Positions 33,605 to 46,798 of a DNA stretch of 64,000 nucleotides are shown in pieces (position 1 is the first letter of the stretch; each line of letters starts with the position of its first letter). A program made the position numbers and the translations under genes. The notes under the pieces were generated by a model that worked only from the letters and a program-made list of their open reading frames with translations, was not told the origin of the DNA and did no database searches. Origin of the DNA: Cruorifilaria tuberocauda (taxonomy: Eukaryota > Nematoda > Chromadorea > Rhabditida > Onchocercidae); assembly GCA_013365365.1 (NCBI GenBank), contig JABVXU010000042.1, forward strand, positions 186,001 through 250,000, in the 5' to 3' direction.

Positions 33605-36070
33605 ATGGAATTGTATATATGGCCATCTGATTTTGGATTACCGTCGATAGACTCTCGCTGTCTTCAGTTCATGGTAACAAACTGTACATTCTATTAGAAA
33701 TTAGCTTTCTGAAATTTGAAATAACTCATGAAAGTTAAAATTTCGGATTTCCGATATTCTTTTCACTATGAAACTTTTGGACAAGAAAAAACAGAGAAAA
33801 ATCAACAATTGATAATTTTAACAGGCATGTGCCAAATTTTGTGCGGCACCGATATCTGTGATTCCTGGCTGGTCACCATGGAAAAGTCAAAATGGTAAGT
33901 TTCATTTTACTAATTAATTCTCCACTCATTCCGAAAAGATCCAGTTTAGTTTAATTTCACTTGCAACATATCGTTTCAGGTGAATATCCAATGTTTGTTG
34001 ATCGAAGTAACACAATCGAGAAAATTTATGATTTTGACAAATTTGCTGATATGTTAAGAAAAAATGGCCAGGTATAAAGCTAATAGTGGTTCTAAGTGGT
34101 GAATTATTTCTTCATAACAATTAATTGTATTTCGTACCTTTTGTGAGTTTGAGATGCTAGGCATGTGTTTCAAATTCCATCCTGTTCTGGCATAGCTCCA
34201 GTGCAAAAAGTAAGGTTATATTTCCTGCGTGGACGTAGACTTCGAAATTCAAAAAAACAAATAGGCAGTAATATTGGTGAATTAAACAGCACTTTATTGA
34301 TAGAAATTGAGGAAACGAACGAGCATTCTACACATACATATACACAAACACATGCACATACTTACATATACACATAAACATACACACGTGCACATACACA
34401 CATACACATACACATACACACATACACATACACACATACACATACACATACACACATACACATACACACATACACATACACACATACATATATACACATA
34501 CACATATACACTCGCGCATGTACGTACACATTCGCATGTACATGCACATATGCATACGGATATACACAAGTGCACTTATACTCATGCTGGACTCTGAGGC
34601 ATACTGGTAGGATTAAATTACTGCAAAAAGCTGTAATCCTTTGTGTATTTTGGAATCGTAGAGATTGAAATGATTAAAAAGATTTCTTTGTAATTTAAAA
34701 TGGCAGAAATTTATTTGCAGAAAATTAATCGTTATTATTTAAGGAAGTTGTGCTGGACAGCGAGTTAAGAACGAGTGAGAAATGTGAATTTGAAGCATAT
34801 TCAAGTTTGATGCACCGAAATTTCTATCCTGCTGAGGTGCGAACTTTATCATATTCATTTATTTAGTAATGTTTGAAAACAAAATTATTCTAAAGGTTGT
34901 CGGGAACAGATATTAATGGTAATTGATGGTATGCTAGAAACTTCTGGAATTTTTCTTTGTGAAACTCAAAGTCTCCATTCCAGTTACAATTTCTGTGGCT
35001 TGATCCTTATAATTACTCAGCAATAACGCAGCATTGGTATTCAAAACAACTGCCGTTTGGTTATAATTTATATTACTTGGAAAAACGTCGCAGACGGGCT
35101 CAAGCTTACGTCTCGGCTTGCGGTCGCAAGGAAACGCAAATTATTCATGATGCGGTGAATACGATCAATTTTTTGGAATATAGACTTGATAATAAAAAGT
35201 ACTTCTATGGTGACAAGTATGTAATACTGAAACATAATCCATTTAGTTCTGCGTCATATATATATAATATTTCAGTTTTGTTTGAAAGATTATGTGTGGT
35301 TAATATCATACTGTTTTTTACCTTTTTTCAGACCAAGTTCTATTGATGCCTTAATTTTCGGGTATTTAGCACCAATTCTAAAACTACCACTTCCATCAGA
35401 CCGATTGCAGCAACATATAATGAGTTGTCCAAATGTTGTTCGATTTATCGAATCTATTATAAGCATATATCTACCACTCAATGAAACTCAGATAAGACAG
35501 CAAGCCGCTGTAAAGGTTATCATTTGGCTCATAAAAGCTTCTTTATATATTTATGGTTGTTACGAAACAATGATCTTCAGGACAAATGGAACAGTCGACG
35601 ACGTCGTGCGCAAAAAGAAGCAGGACAGATGAATTTAAGACGGACTACAGTGAAGGAACAACAGTCGTCAGTGAGTTTATAATAGTGAAAGAGCAGATAC
35701 AGAAAAAAAGAAACAAAAATATAGCGGTGTTGGCAGATTGAAGAGGATCGATAGACGATGAAACTCTTTCTGTCTGTCTAACGAGTGTCGATATCATTTG
35801 AAAATTAAGGGTTAATTGAAGTTACATAGTGATGCCTTCGTTTTCATTATCCCTTAATATTTTTATTGACAGTGGAGCAAAGAGAAGGAAATCTAGTCAT
35901 TTAGAAATCAGAAAAGATTATTTATTCATCATTACGTTATTCAGGGTCCGGTGGCTGAAACGATCTTCTTCGCTATAGGCGCCTTAACGTTATCCGTGTT
36001 ATTTGCAGTGCATTGCGGTTTAGTAACATTTCGTGTGGTGGAAGAAGAACCACAATTCGAAATTCTTTAA
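33605..36070 (+). CDS. mtx-1: Metaxin-1, mitochondrial outer-membrane import/sorting protein
   Basis: Exons 33605-33673, 33825-33894, 33980-34071, 34744-34836, 34984-35216, 35332-35515, 35581-35670 and 35945-36070 give 318 residues, the length of human metaxin-1 (about 317). The start MELYIWPSDFGLPSIDSRCL matches the MELFCW..GWGLPSVD start of MTX1. Then come the GST-N-like part (WSPWKSQNGEYPMF), FLWLDPYNYSAITQHWYSKQ with LPFGYN, and the GST-C part (KKYFYGDKPSSIDALIFGYL, APILKLPLPSDRLQQH). A basic stretch (SRRRRAQ) precedes the C-terminal anchor FFAIGALTLSVLFAVHCGL. Metaxins work with SAM50 and MICOS in beta-barrel insertion and also serve as adaptors for mitochondrial transport. Intron 3 contains a large microsatellite. 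Confidence 0.95.
34321..34575. repeat. ACATAC/ACACAT microsatellite in metaxin-1 intron 3
   Basis: About 250 bases built from CA-rich units such as ACATAC and ACACAT, nearly free of stops in several frames on both strands, which produces long spurious open frames of repeated Thr-His and Val-Cys-Met. It lies wholly in the 672-base intron 34072-34743. Confidence 0.95.
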
Positions 36071-37100
36071 AATTACCATCGCCTCTACTATATTTGTTTT
36101 TAGAATCCTTTTTATTAGTATAATCTATGATGTGACGCAATGATGTTATATGAGTTGAATAAGCTTTTTTGATTATAGATGATTTGTCTTATGTGTGTTT
36201 TATAAGGTTTTTTTCGATGTCTGATCTTTGCTATAAAACTGATGACTGATATATGATTCCTTGTAGTTGGAAGAATATATCCAAACGTTCATTGCGTAAA
36301 GACTATCAATAATTGATGTTTGAAAATTTGAATTTCCTCTCATTTACAACAATGTCGAGGTTGGTAGCAAAAGTTGTATTTAACGAAGGAAGGAAATTGC
36401 TAACATCCTCACATAAAAGCAATTTGTGATAAAGTGCAATACTATATCATAATTTTTGAAAAATTCTTTATGAAATTTCCAGTCGTAAATGAATTGAAAA
36501 AGAAAACTTTTAGTTGGAAGAAAAAAAAGAGAATTCGATCCAGTTGTACTCTAGTTACCTTTGCTTCTTCCTCTCTTTTTTTGCGATTGTTGTAATGCTT
36601 CCACGTAATTTATTGCATGCTATAATTTAAAAATGATCATGAGCGATAAAAGAAATCAGAATCTCTCTGATAGCACTTTTTAAATCTTTAGACAAACTGT
36701 GTAATCATTCTTCTAAAGTGATCTTAAAAGGATATCTGTTACAAAAGATACTGGAAAGAAGAAAAAACAGTGGAAATATTTCGTTCATCATATTCCGGTA
36801 CAGTTCATCTAAAAACAATCGTACTGATGATTGAGATCATAACATTCCTTAATTAACAGGCAATTTAGTAGGCGTGGCGCTACGGGGAAAGGTTTGGCAT
36901 TAAACGTTGTCTGTCAATCCAATCCATCCGACAATTCACATCCATCCGATGGTCCGATCCTTCCTCCATATACCTATCCAACGTTGTCGAATGAATGCAC
37001 GGACGGATCGTCTACTTTTCCATCTCTTCATCAGCTGGCAATTGTAATTGTTGCACCTGTAAATTGATTCATTTCAATTTTGTTAAAGAAAAAAGAAGAA
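36071..37100. other. Intergenic stretch before the Dispatched-like gene
   Basis: The first half is AT-rich 3' flank of metaxin. From about 36860 to 37030 the composition turns markedly GC-richer with CATCC/CGGAC-like short repeats (ATCCAATCCATCCGAC, CACATCCATCCGATGG), which suggests a promoter or 5' UTR of the next gene. No coding exon was recognised. Confidence 0.5.
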
Positions 37101-40100
37101 ATGAATGATAAAATTGAAAATGATGGTATTTTACATCATTTGCTAGCTGGTTATTCCACATTTCTCTTCAACTATCCGGGTACTATTCTACTTGTAACAT
37201 CAATTATAACTACAATTATACCTGCAGTTGTATTATTACTCAACCCTTTACAAATTAATCAAAATCCTGAAACCGTAAGTTTTTCTGTTATTTATACATT
37301 TAATTTGTTTTTTTCTTTCATATTTTTTGAGAAAAATTTCAATTTTCGATTTCATTCATTAATCTCAATCCGTTTCTGATTTTAATTTTAATTAAACGAA
37401 AACTTAAAACTGTTCAAAGGCTACATTGACTTTACAGTAAAATTTATTTATAAAATGCTTATTTTTAGATAACATTTATAATTTGAAAATCAATTTTTTT
37501 CAACCAAAGAAGGAAGACATATGTAGGATTTTGAGTTTTTCATCTAACTTTAAAGAAGGAAATTATTGATATCTAAAATGTAGTAGCAGTTGAAAAGAAA
37601 TCTGAATTTCTACTCTCAAATTGGTTAAAAAAGAATGCTTGGTCAACAACTTAAAACAAATAATCTCAAAATATCTATCGAAAGTATTAGAATATGAATT
37701 CGTAGTATGTAATGCTAATGGTAATATTACTAAATCATATTAAATTTATGTCTTTCTGAAAGAATTCAGGCTAAATTTATCAAAATATCTCGGTAATATT
37801 TAGGTGTGAAAGTTTCCATTAATCCATATTTACCCACAGGTATTTCAGTTATAAGAAACGGAAGAGCGCAAAGAGTGTATATGCGCCACTTTAACAAATT
37901 TCAAAAGATGTCATTGAAAAGTGAAATTGAATCCACGCACTTAACACTTATAATTCCATTCTATTTTCATTGGGAACGACACATAATGTAAAAATAGTCT
38001 TTTGTAATGGAAATTTGCTGAGTAAATTTGTGATTTCCATATGGAAGAGAGAGAGAGCGAGAGAGAGAGAGAGAAGAATAGAGTTTAAAATCAATTTCAC
38101 TGACAACATTTGGTTTCTTAGTGAATTCAGATATTTCGGTTGATTTCAAATATTAATTAATAAATTTGCAATCATCGAAAACAAACAATCATAATTCGTG
38201 ATTGTGTGATATTTGAGACATTCTTATCAATGTTTCCATTTTTTTCTTTTCGATTTTTCGCAAATATTTTTTTGTAATTAAAACATAAATAATAGTACTG
38301 AAGGGAATAATTCATTTATTGTAATCTGTTGATTCAGGATATAAGTATGTAGGACCGGTAAATCCGGAAAATGAAACTTGCTGATTGAGAAAAGTTCGTT
38401 TTCTTTAATTCAATGAGTATAATGTTAAGGATTATCAATTTCATATTCATCATATTTGAAACATTCTTTGACATCACTTTTTATTGATTATCATATGTGG
38501 CCTCTTTTTCAACCTTGACCTGAAATTTTATGCTTCTTTTCAAATTCGAATAAACTATTTAAATGGAAAAAATTTGTAAATAGTTGTTGGCAGGGTTCCA
38601 TCCATTCATACTATTCAAATTTCAGAAAAAAGAAGAACGTTTAGTTGTACTTTTTAGCAACTCTATATGGCGAAAAAGCAGGTTAAAGCTAAAATTAAAT
38701 TTGACTTTATGAAAAACATCAATTTAGTATTAACAAAGAAAAATATCAGTAATTATTGATGCTGCATCCATGTATATGTCAAGCCGTGAAACTTTATTCA
38801 AATTTTTCATGGTATCGTTAAAAGATTAATTATATGCAGATCAATTAATTTTTCTTTATGTTAGATTATTTTAAAAGTAGATTTGTAAAATAAACCGAAA
38901 AGTTTTCGATTTATGAAAAATTATTTCTAATATGAGATCCAATTCTATTTGTCATATCTGGCATATAACTATTCGATTTGCCGAAAGGTTTACTTATTTT
39001 AAGGGTTTCGATACACGTGGTACGGAATATTCCGGGCCAAGACTAACATGGGAAAAAGTGGCTTGGAATTTGCAAATGGGTAATCGGGTTGTCCTATCAA
39101 ATACAACAACAATGCGGAAAAATCGTTTGAAACGTTCTTGGGCTGATGAACTATTAAATACTTTCGGTCAGGTGGCGTGCTATGAAGCAGCTATTCCAGG
39201 AAGTATAATTCTCTTTTCTTTTATCCACTATCACTGAGATGAAAATTATTATCTAAGATTAGCCAGGAGGATTAAACTTCAGCAAAAAATTGAGCAAAAC
39301 GAAGGCCGTCTTCAAATAAATCTCTACTTCTCTAGGAAGGATAATTAATAAAGATAAGTATCATGAATAGGAGAGATTATCAAAGTTTTTAAGCTTTTGG
39401 GAATCTGCACTGTAAGCAAATCAGGTTTTAAGGAATAAGCATACAGGGAAAAAGAAAACAATTTTTAATATGTCATCAAATGCATGTCAATGTAATATCT
39501 TTTCGAAAAATAAAGCTTTTAGAATTCTTTTTAAAAAATTTTCAAATTTAAAAGCAAATATCATCAAAAATCAGTAGTGTCATAGAATAGGTGTATAAAA
39601 ACAATTTAATGCAAAAAGTAGAAAAGTTCCCATAAAATTTTCTGCAACTCTCAAATGTAGAAATTTTCAAATTGGATTAATAATAAATTCTAAAACTAGA
39701 ATATAATTATCCTCATACAGGTTTATATTTGTATAAATTCCAGTTTCATGGCATTGATTGGGAAATATTCTCAGTCCAATACCTCAAATTAATAGCTAAT
39801 TAAATTATGAATTGAGAATTTGATTCATATCTAACAAAAAGATTTTCAGTGGATCATTTAACGCAATTTATTGTTGAAGTGAACTCATATGATGACCTAT
39901 TTGACCTCGACTACCTCAAAATGTTATGTTCACTACACACTTCACTCAACGATCAATTACAATTATTCGCCAACATGACACCATACAGGTTTCTGCTTTT
40001 TCGTCGTTATAATGTGATTGAATCAAATCAAATCATTTCCTGCATGAATCATTCCATAATTATTTCTCGAAAGTCAGGGGAGCAAGGCAAATGGAAGCAG

Positions 40101-43100
40101 ATGGGTGAAAAGAGAAAAAACGAGAGAAAGTCAAATTAAAGAGCAATTTTCATCCGTAGAATTGGTTTTTCAGAAAAAGAGAGAGAAAGAGAGTGAGACG
40201 GTGGAAAATTCGGCAGAAGTAAAATAATTTTTTTTGTTTTTTATTAAGAAAACTGGATTATGATATGCTTAATAAATTGGTGAAGATATGTCACAGATAA
40301 TTATCAAATTCATTGAAGATTGTTAAAGTTTTTGCAAAAAATGCCACAGAAGAATGTCACCAAATCTCTTTCCATTTTCCTACATCAATGTTAAAGTCGA
40401 TCAATCACATACCTTTCAGCATTATCTTTGTTCAGTTTTGGTTTCATTCTAAGATATCAAATTACCGATTATCTTTCTTACTATCACTTCTATTCTTCGG
40501 TTGAAAAATTGTTTTAAAAGCATTAAACTGCATTTAAATTCTAAAAAATTCCTTTTTTCAATTTCCCCATTTTCAGTAATGAAAAAATCAAAAAAATAGT
40601 GGATTTTTCATAATGTTGTGAGAATATTTCTTCATAGAAAGGTACTACGTGAACCCAACAGGATTAAAATTAAAAATCATCGAGATAAAAGGTTCAAAGT
40701 TATGAAAGGAACTATTTTACACTGATTAAGAACTGATTAATAATTACAAATCAGGGTCTCAACCAATTAAATTTAACGATCATACTAAAATCTTTCAAAA
40801 ATTTTCAAGTCAGAGAAATCCTTTGATTTTTTTAGTATTTTGATTTGGCCTATATTAATTTATCAATGAAATTCTGGATTTCTGGGTTATCGGAATAAAT
40901 GATCAAATTCTGGACAAAGAGATAGATAGACATTCAAAGAAAAAAGAATATGTTTACAACTTACCTCGGGAATTCACCATGAGAATTTTTATTCGGAATT
41001 AATTGGGAATTATTCTATACACTTTTAAAAATTGACTATCACAATTCTGAACAGAATCATCGAGTAATTAAAGTAAAATGAAGAGGAAAGAATATAAACA
41101 AGGTAAAAATGGAAGTGAAAGAAGGGATTATTTAGGAATTTTGTTTCCTGAAATTCTAAATTAAAAAAAAACCAATCTTAAAATGGCGTATATTCTAATT
41201 TATCTTATCTTTATACAAATATAATTAATGCGAAACATTCCTCAGAAATAATTCGAATTAAAATCTCGAATTCTCACTGTTCCATTTCTAAATCTTTAAA
41301 TAGATAATGAACTCTCTCTAGATAATGATATTATTACTATCATTTCATCGATCTGATTATTTTTGTAAAAGTTATTGATTCTTTGATGTTAGCTAAAATA
41401 ACATTAGAGAAAATAGATGTTAGAAACATTAGAATATTGGAAAACATAAGAAAAAGGATAAATGATAGTACCGACATCTTTTGATACTGATATTATCATT
41501 ACCTAACTACTCTGTTGGAAAAATTTGCAAAAATTAGACTTTAATTTACAGTTAGCATATTTTGTTATTAAAATCAGAGAAAAGCATATCATAAATTATG
41601 AACAAAATCTTTAAATTTATTTTACAATTCCTTTTCTGATAACTGTCAAATTCTATTGAAATTGTACTTTCCTTTCAGGAATATTTGGAGTTTGCCGAAT
41701 TATTTGTCATGCTTATCACCTAACCTTCTGACCAATTGTTCATTCATTGCTGAAAATGATGTACAATTCGCTCGTGCTATCACTGATTATTGTCGTTCTT
41801 ATCGTCGTGAGATTATCAATTGTCGTCGTGATTGTTACTTGGATTGTCCGACCTGCTCAGATGTCCCAAACAATTGTTCCACTCAAATGATCTTTGATTT
41901 ATTTTATCGAATTCTACCGAAGAATTTAAATACAAAACCAATTTATATCAATGGTTTCTTGCCAATTTTCACGTCATCCGGTTATCGATCACAAGGTTTC
42001 CATTACGGAACAACTATTCAGAATTATTTGAATTTGCAAAACGCATTCAAAAATTTTTCAATCAAACATCGAAAATTTATTCTAAAAGGTATTCAACTTA
42101 ATGATTATAATCTATATATATGTAGTAGCATTAGCGTTTCTTATTCTTTTTTTATTTAAATCGTAAGAATTCCAAAATTATTTTAAAAACCATTGAATTA
42201 TCTATAGTAAAATAAATTGTAATGACAAAACGACTTTAACTAAATATTTATTATCAGTTGGAAAAAATTTATGATACGCTATTAACAATATTGCAAAAAA
42301 CGTAATTAAATGATCAAAACTTTCTCCATTAAGATTGAACCATCTACATGATTCACGTCTTTCATTTTATTCAGGTTTATCAATGGATATCAAACGTGAC
42401 CTTCTGTACGACGGTGCTAAACGTGATTCTCTTCTTGCTTGCGGTGCAGCATTTTGCGTATTCTTGATCGTCTTCTTATATTCGCTAAATATTTTCTACT
42501 GTTTGACGGTTGCATTTGTATTATTTGCATCAGTTCTAAGCGCCTTAGCAGTATATTCACTATTTACGGTCGATTTTCCGCTTCTGAATTTGGTCATCTT
42601 TGTCCTATTACTTGCAATTGGATCAGATGATGCATTCATATTAATGAATTCATTTCCGATAGATGTAACATCACATAGTATCTATCAGTGCTTATCACAT
42701 ACTGCTAGTGCCATGCTATTAACTTCCTCATCAACAGCTGTACCGTTTTTTACAAATATTCTTAGTAGTGTTGTTGTCTTCCGGTTTGTATTTTTATTTC
42801 TTTCTTTTTGTTAGTAATCTACGCTTCTGAACACAATTAATCTTTTATCATACCTAAATATGAAAGTGAAATTTCTGAAAATTCAAAATCTTTTTCTTGA
42901 AAAGATAAATTTTTTATTAATTAAATGAAATTCTTCATAATGATTAAATGAAGTCTATATATTTCAATCTTTATTGCTTTATGAGTATTGATGCATTGCT
43001 ACATAATTAAGTTACATTTAGAATGAAATAATTTGAAAAAGGATTTTTCAGGTTTTATCACATAACATTATCGTTTGTTGAAATTCCTCAACTGCTTATT

Positions 43101-45124
43101 AAATGTGCATTGTTTTGCAGATGTTTCGGCTTATTCGCTGGGATGACATTGGCATTCAATTATTTACTAGAAATATCACTTCTTCCAGCAATGCTCATAT
43201 TCCAAGATCGATACATTCAACGTTGCATATCACCGCGTATATTTTCTAAATTAAATTATTTAATGCATGATTTATTGCCATTTGTTATCGTATCGGGTCG
43301 TTATATTTGGATCTCATCATTGGCTGCTATTGTTGCTGCTATGACCTATTTGACCTATGCTAATCTTCAGTTTCCACCGTACAATCCATTACAACTTTTT
43401 ACCGATTCTAATGAACATGAATGGTATGATAATAATGCGGAGAAGAATTTTGAATTTGTTGCTAATAAGCTTCAAATTCCTATTGCTGTACGATTAATTT
43501 GGGGTCTAACACGACGTACTTCACAAAGTACCTTTCAACCGGATAAATTAACCGCTGTACAACATGATCCGAAATTTTCACTCCGGAATACAACCGATAT
43601 CGAGGCTTTAGCATTGAAATTACGTCACTACAGGAAATTAAATTTTGTTGAACATAAAAGCCAATATTGGCCAGAAAGGTAATGGAAACAAAAAATTTTC
43701 TCATAATACGTAAGCAAAATTAACGCAAAGATTTGCAAAATAAAAAATATTTATTCAAAGTTTCAAGAATCAAAATATTCAAATATGCAAAGCTACATTT
43801 CAGATACCTTATTTGGAGCCGTAATTTTACCTGTGAACCATCCAAAGTATGTTGTAACTTTGCTGATACAAATTTTCATGAGAATTTAACTGATTACTGT
43901 ATTCGACTTTCCACCGCATATCTTTACACACAATATAACGATACACCAATCTATGATAACAACACATTTAACTTAGTTGGTTATACGGCAATGATACCGA
44001 CAAAGCTGAAATATTCACATCGATTCACAAATTTATCTCATTCTTTTAATCTTCTCAAACATTCATTTAGTGATATGGATTATGGTACGTTTTAAAATTA
44101 CTTATTTTAAAATTGCTTCATTTTTTCTTTGGTATTGAAAGAAATTTTCCTTCCAGTTATATTAGAATATTTCCATATTGAATGAAATCAATAGTTTTTA
44201 ATACCCTTATAAGACATAGTAATCAATTATAAAATAAGGAGCTAGATAGATAGGTAATGTACTTAATATGAAATATTGTTTCAGTCTCATTACAACCAAC
44301 AAAATATACCTAGGCAGAATATTGTAGGTGGTTGGTATACCACAGAGTGGACATTAATTTGTACATGGTACGATTTATTAAATTCGATAATTACCGACTG
44401 CCGTCAATCATTGCTTCTATCATTTTCTGTTGTGGCAATTTTCGCATTTCTTCATTTACAAGTTAAATCACTGATTGCATTGATAACGATCTGTTGTATT
44501 GTTATTGTAACGGTTGGCTGCGTGACAACACTTGGCTGGATGATCGGTGTCCTCGAAGCAATCATTTTGGTTCTTGTTGTTGGCTTATCGTTTGACTTCA
44601 CATTACATTATGGCGCTTCGGTACCAAATATTGGTTGTGGTAAGCACCGCATTTGGCTGGCAGCTCGCAAATCATTAATTCCTGTCAGTTTATCGGCTTT
44701 ATCATCGTTTGGTGCTGGTAGCTCAATGTTGATCGCTGAAACACATGCTTTTCATCAAGTATGAATTTTTTTCTTTTGTCCTTTTTCTCTTGTAAATCAA
44801 ATTTATTAGAATTAATCTTTTAATTTAAATTAGCTTATTTTTTCTTATATTCTCGAATTTTGGAATTTCTCTGGTAATTGATTGAGAATATACATAGAGG
44901 AAAAATTAAGTAAAACTGCAGAATTAGTATCTAAATGATCTCTAGTATTTCAGGTTGGTGTTTTTTTGGTAACATTAGCCAGTGTTAGTTGGCTTTTTGC
45001 AACATTTTTCTTCCTACCGCTTTTATCCTTCACGTTAAAATCAAACGTGAATTGTGAATTGTGTCGAGAAGACTCCGCCATACAAATCAATCTACCAATG
45101 AAAGAAAAATCAACTTTAATGTAA
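37101..45124 (+). CDS. Dispatched/CHE-14-type RND transporter with sterol-sensing domain
   Basis: Exons 37101-37274, 39004-39202, 39850-39988, 41679-42088, 42375-42783, 43121-43678, 43804-44084, 44328-44758 and 44954-45124; 923 residues, similar to C. elegans CHE-14 in size. The order is that of Dispatched: short cytoplasmic N-terminus, TM1 (NYPGTILLVTSIITTIIPAV), GFDTRGTEY, a Cys-rich first extracellular loop (CRRDCYLDCPTCSDVPNNCS), the sterol-sensing/RND TM2-6 bundle with the charged TM4 motif LLAIGSDDAFIL, a second loop (CEPSKVCC), and TM8-12 with VVGLSFDFTLHYG. The paired TM4 and TM10 acidic residues are the proton/ion relay of RND pumps. Dispatched proteins release lipid-modified Hedgehog or act in apical secretion; nematode CHE-14 serves cuticle and sensory-organ secretion. 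Exon 8 begins at 44328; an acceptor nearer 44285 runs into a stop. The first intron (1.7 kb) and third (1.7 kb) are long. Confidence 0.92.
38044..38077. repeat. (GA)n simple repeat in intron 1 of the Dispatched-like gene
   Basis: A run of GA dinucleotides with one C interruption, about 34 bases. A similar but shorter GA-rich patch lies at 40172-40199 in intron 3. Confidence 0.9.
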
Positions 45125-46398
45125 TATACTTTGCAGTTATTTGCAAAAATCTAAAAGATATGAAGAAGAGAAGTTGAAAATATGTAAACCTCTCGTTGTG
45201 AACATTACGATCGCTTACAGAAGGAAATTTTCTTTTTCTTTTATTCTTGAAACTTTTCTATTTGTAGAATATATCGCAGTTAAGAATAAAATATTAGCAG
45301 AAACGAATATAGACAGGCGGATTTATCAATGATTTCAAAGTGTCTTATATTTCCGGGGAATTCATTGGGAAAGACCAAAAGATCACGATTAATTTCGGTG
45401 AATTGAACTCCAAAAAATTTTACTAGGAATAATTAGTTCTTTGAAAAGTTTCGAAAAAAAATTTGTTCAAAGCATGAAATATTTATTGATTATTTGAACT
45501 TTCGCATCATAAATTGCAAATTTATTCATTGATATTGGTTCGACTTCTTTTTTATCTATCGAAAGTTTATTTAAATCTATATATTGCTTTCAACTTGCTT
45601 GCAATTATATATTATTGTATATTTAGGCGCAAATCTTTTAAATTTTAATGTCGTGTAATTAATTTAAAAAATTTGCGAGATATGAACATTTGATGGAGAG
45701 AAAACGAAAATTCAAATGATGGATGACAAAATCCTTAAATTTCTTTCATTGATCTAAAAATTACACATCACCGATATTGTCATATATTTTGTTTTGCGTG
45801 AAATATTTATTGATTATTTGAACTTTCGGTATTCTTTTTTTCTCTTAATTAAAGCAATTAGCAGCAAGATCAGTTTAGAAATAAGAACAAATTAAAATTA
45901 TCCGCCAAAAATCTCTTTTTTAACTCTTTGTCTTCCTCTTTCTCTCACAGCAATTGAATTATATAACGGTTGAATGAAATCTTTGCTTGCTATAAATGCT
46001 GGTCAAGCAGAAAATTCTTTTCATTTTTTCTAAATCGACCTCACAGATAAACATTGAGAGGATTTTGTATAATTAAAATTATCAAATTAGTTCAGTCACC
46101 CAGCAATTGCTTCTGTCTTTATTGTCGAGTTCCATTTGTTATTTACTTAGCAATACTTGCAAATAATCAAATGAGCAATTCTCATGCATATCATACGAGG
46201 CAAATTTCTACATGTCGTTTATATTACATATTGTTTAGAAACAAATTTTTGAAAATTAAAAAATTAACATTTATAAAAAAATTAATTTTGTGTTTCGATT
46301 TCATTACGGATAATTCAATTATCATTATGTATGTTGTAAAATTAAATTCAATTAATTAATATCGCAAATACAGTTAATTTACAACATGTTCAGTAAGT

Positions 46399-46798
46399 AT
46401 GAATGGTAGCAACAAATTAGCTCCATATGAGAGCGGAATTATTGCTATAATTAATTTAGTTAAAACAAAAAGAAGGCCTAAATTTATTTTTGCCCTTCAT
46501 TAATTTTGCATAATTTATTTGTAATTATTTCTAATAGATGCCGCAGGAAAAAAAGTTTCTTTTTTCTGCTGATGATTTTGAGTAATTAATTACTTGAGAA
46601 AGGTGTGTGATCATAAACAACAGGTTATTTTAAAACATTCAGAGTAATTCAATTTTCTTTTTTTCCTGCTAGTTGCACATTTATATGAAATTAACGGAAC
46701 GTATCCGGCAGAGAAGGCTTGATTCGGCATGTCGATCGGTGTCACAATTTCGAGGATCGATTTCATGCACATCAAACTATTTGTTTGATTGGAATTAA
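46399..46798 (+). CDS. Candidate small two-exon gene (61 codons), unrecognised
   Basis: An acceptor-like TTCAG ends at 46393, five bases before an ATG. Exon 46399-46458 (MNGSNKLAPYESGIIAIINL) ends in AAT TTA|GTTAAA and joins in phase to 46673-46798 after CCTGCTAG (LHIYMKLTERIRQRRLDSAC and a Ser-rich tail ending YLFDWN). The second block is clearly richer in Arg, Ser and Cys codons than the AT-rich flanks. It might instead be an alternative last exon of the Dispatched-like gene, since a donor at AAAC|GTGAAT in its last exon is also phase 0. No homologue recognised. Confidence 0.3.

Noticed and set aside
34294..34597. Long open frames on both strands made of Thr-His or Val-Cys-Met repeats
   Set aside because: They are translations of the CA-rich microsatellite in a metaxin intron.
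37080..37100. Extended start of the Dispatched-like protein at 37080
   Set aside because: That position is TTG, not ATG; the first ATG in frame is at 37101.
44276..44327. Upstream acceptor for Dispatched exon 8 at about 44285
   Set aside because: With the phase left by exon 7 it reaches a TAG after nine codons; the acceptor at 44327 keeps the frame.
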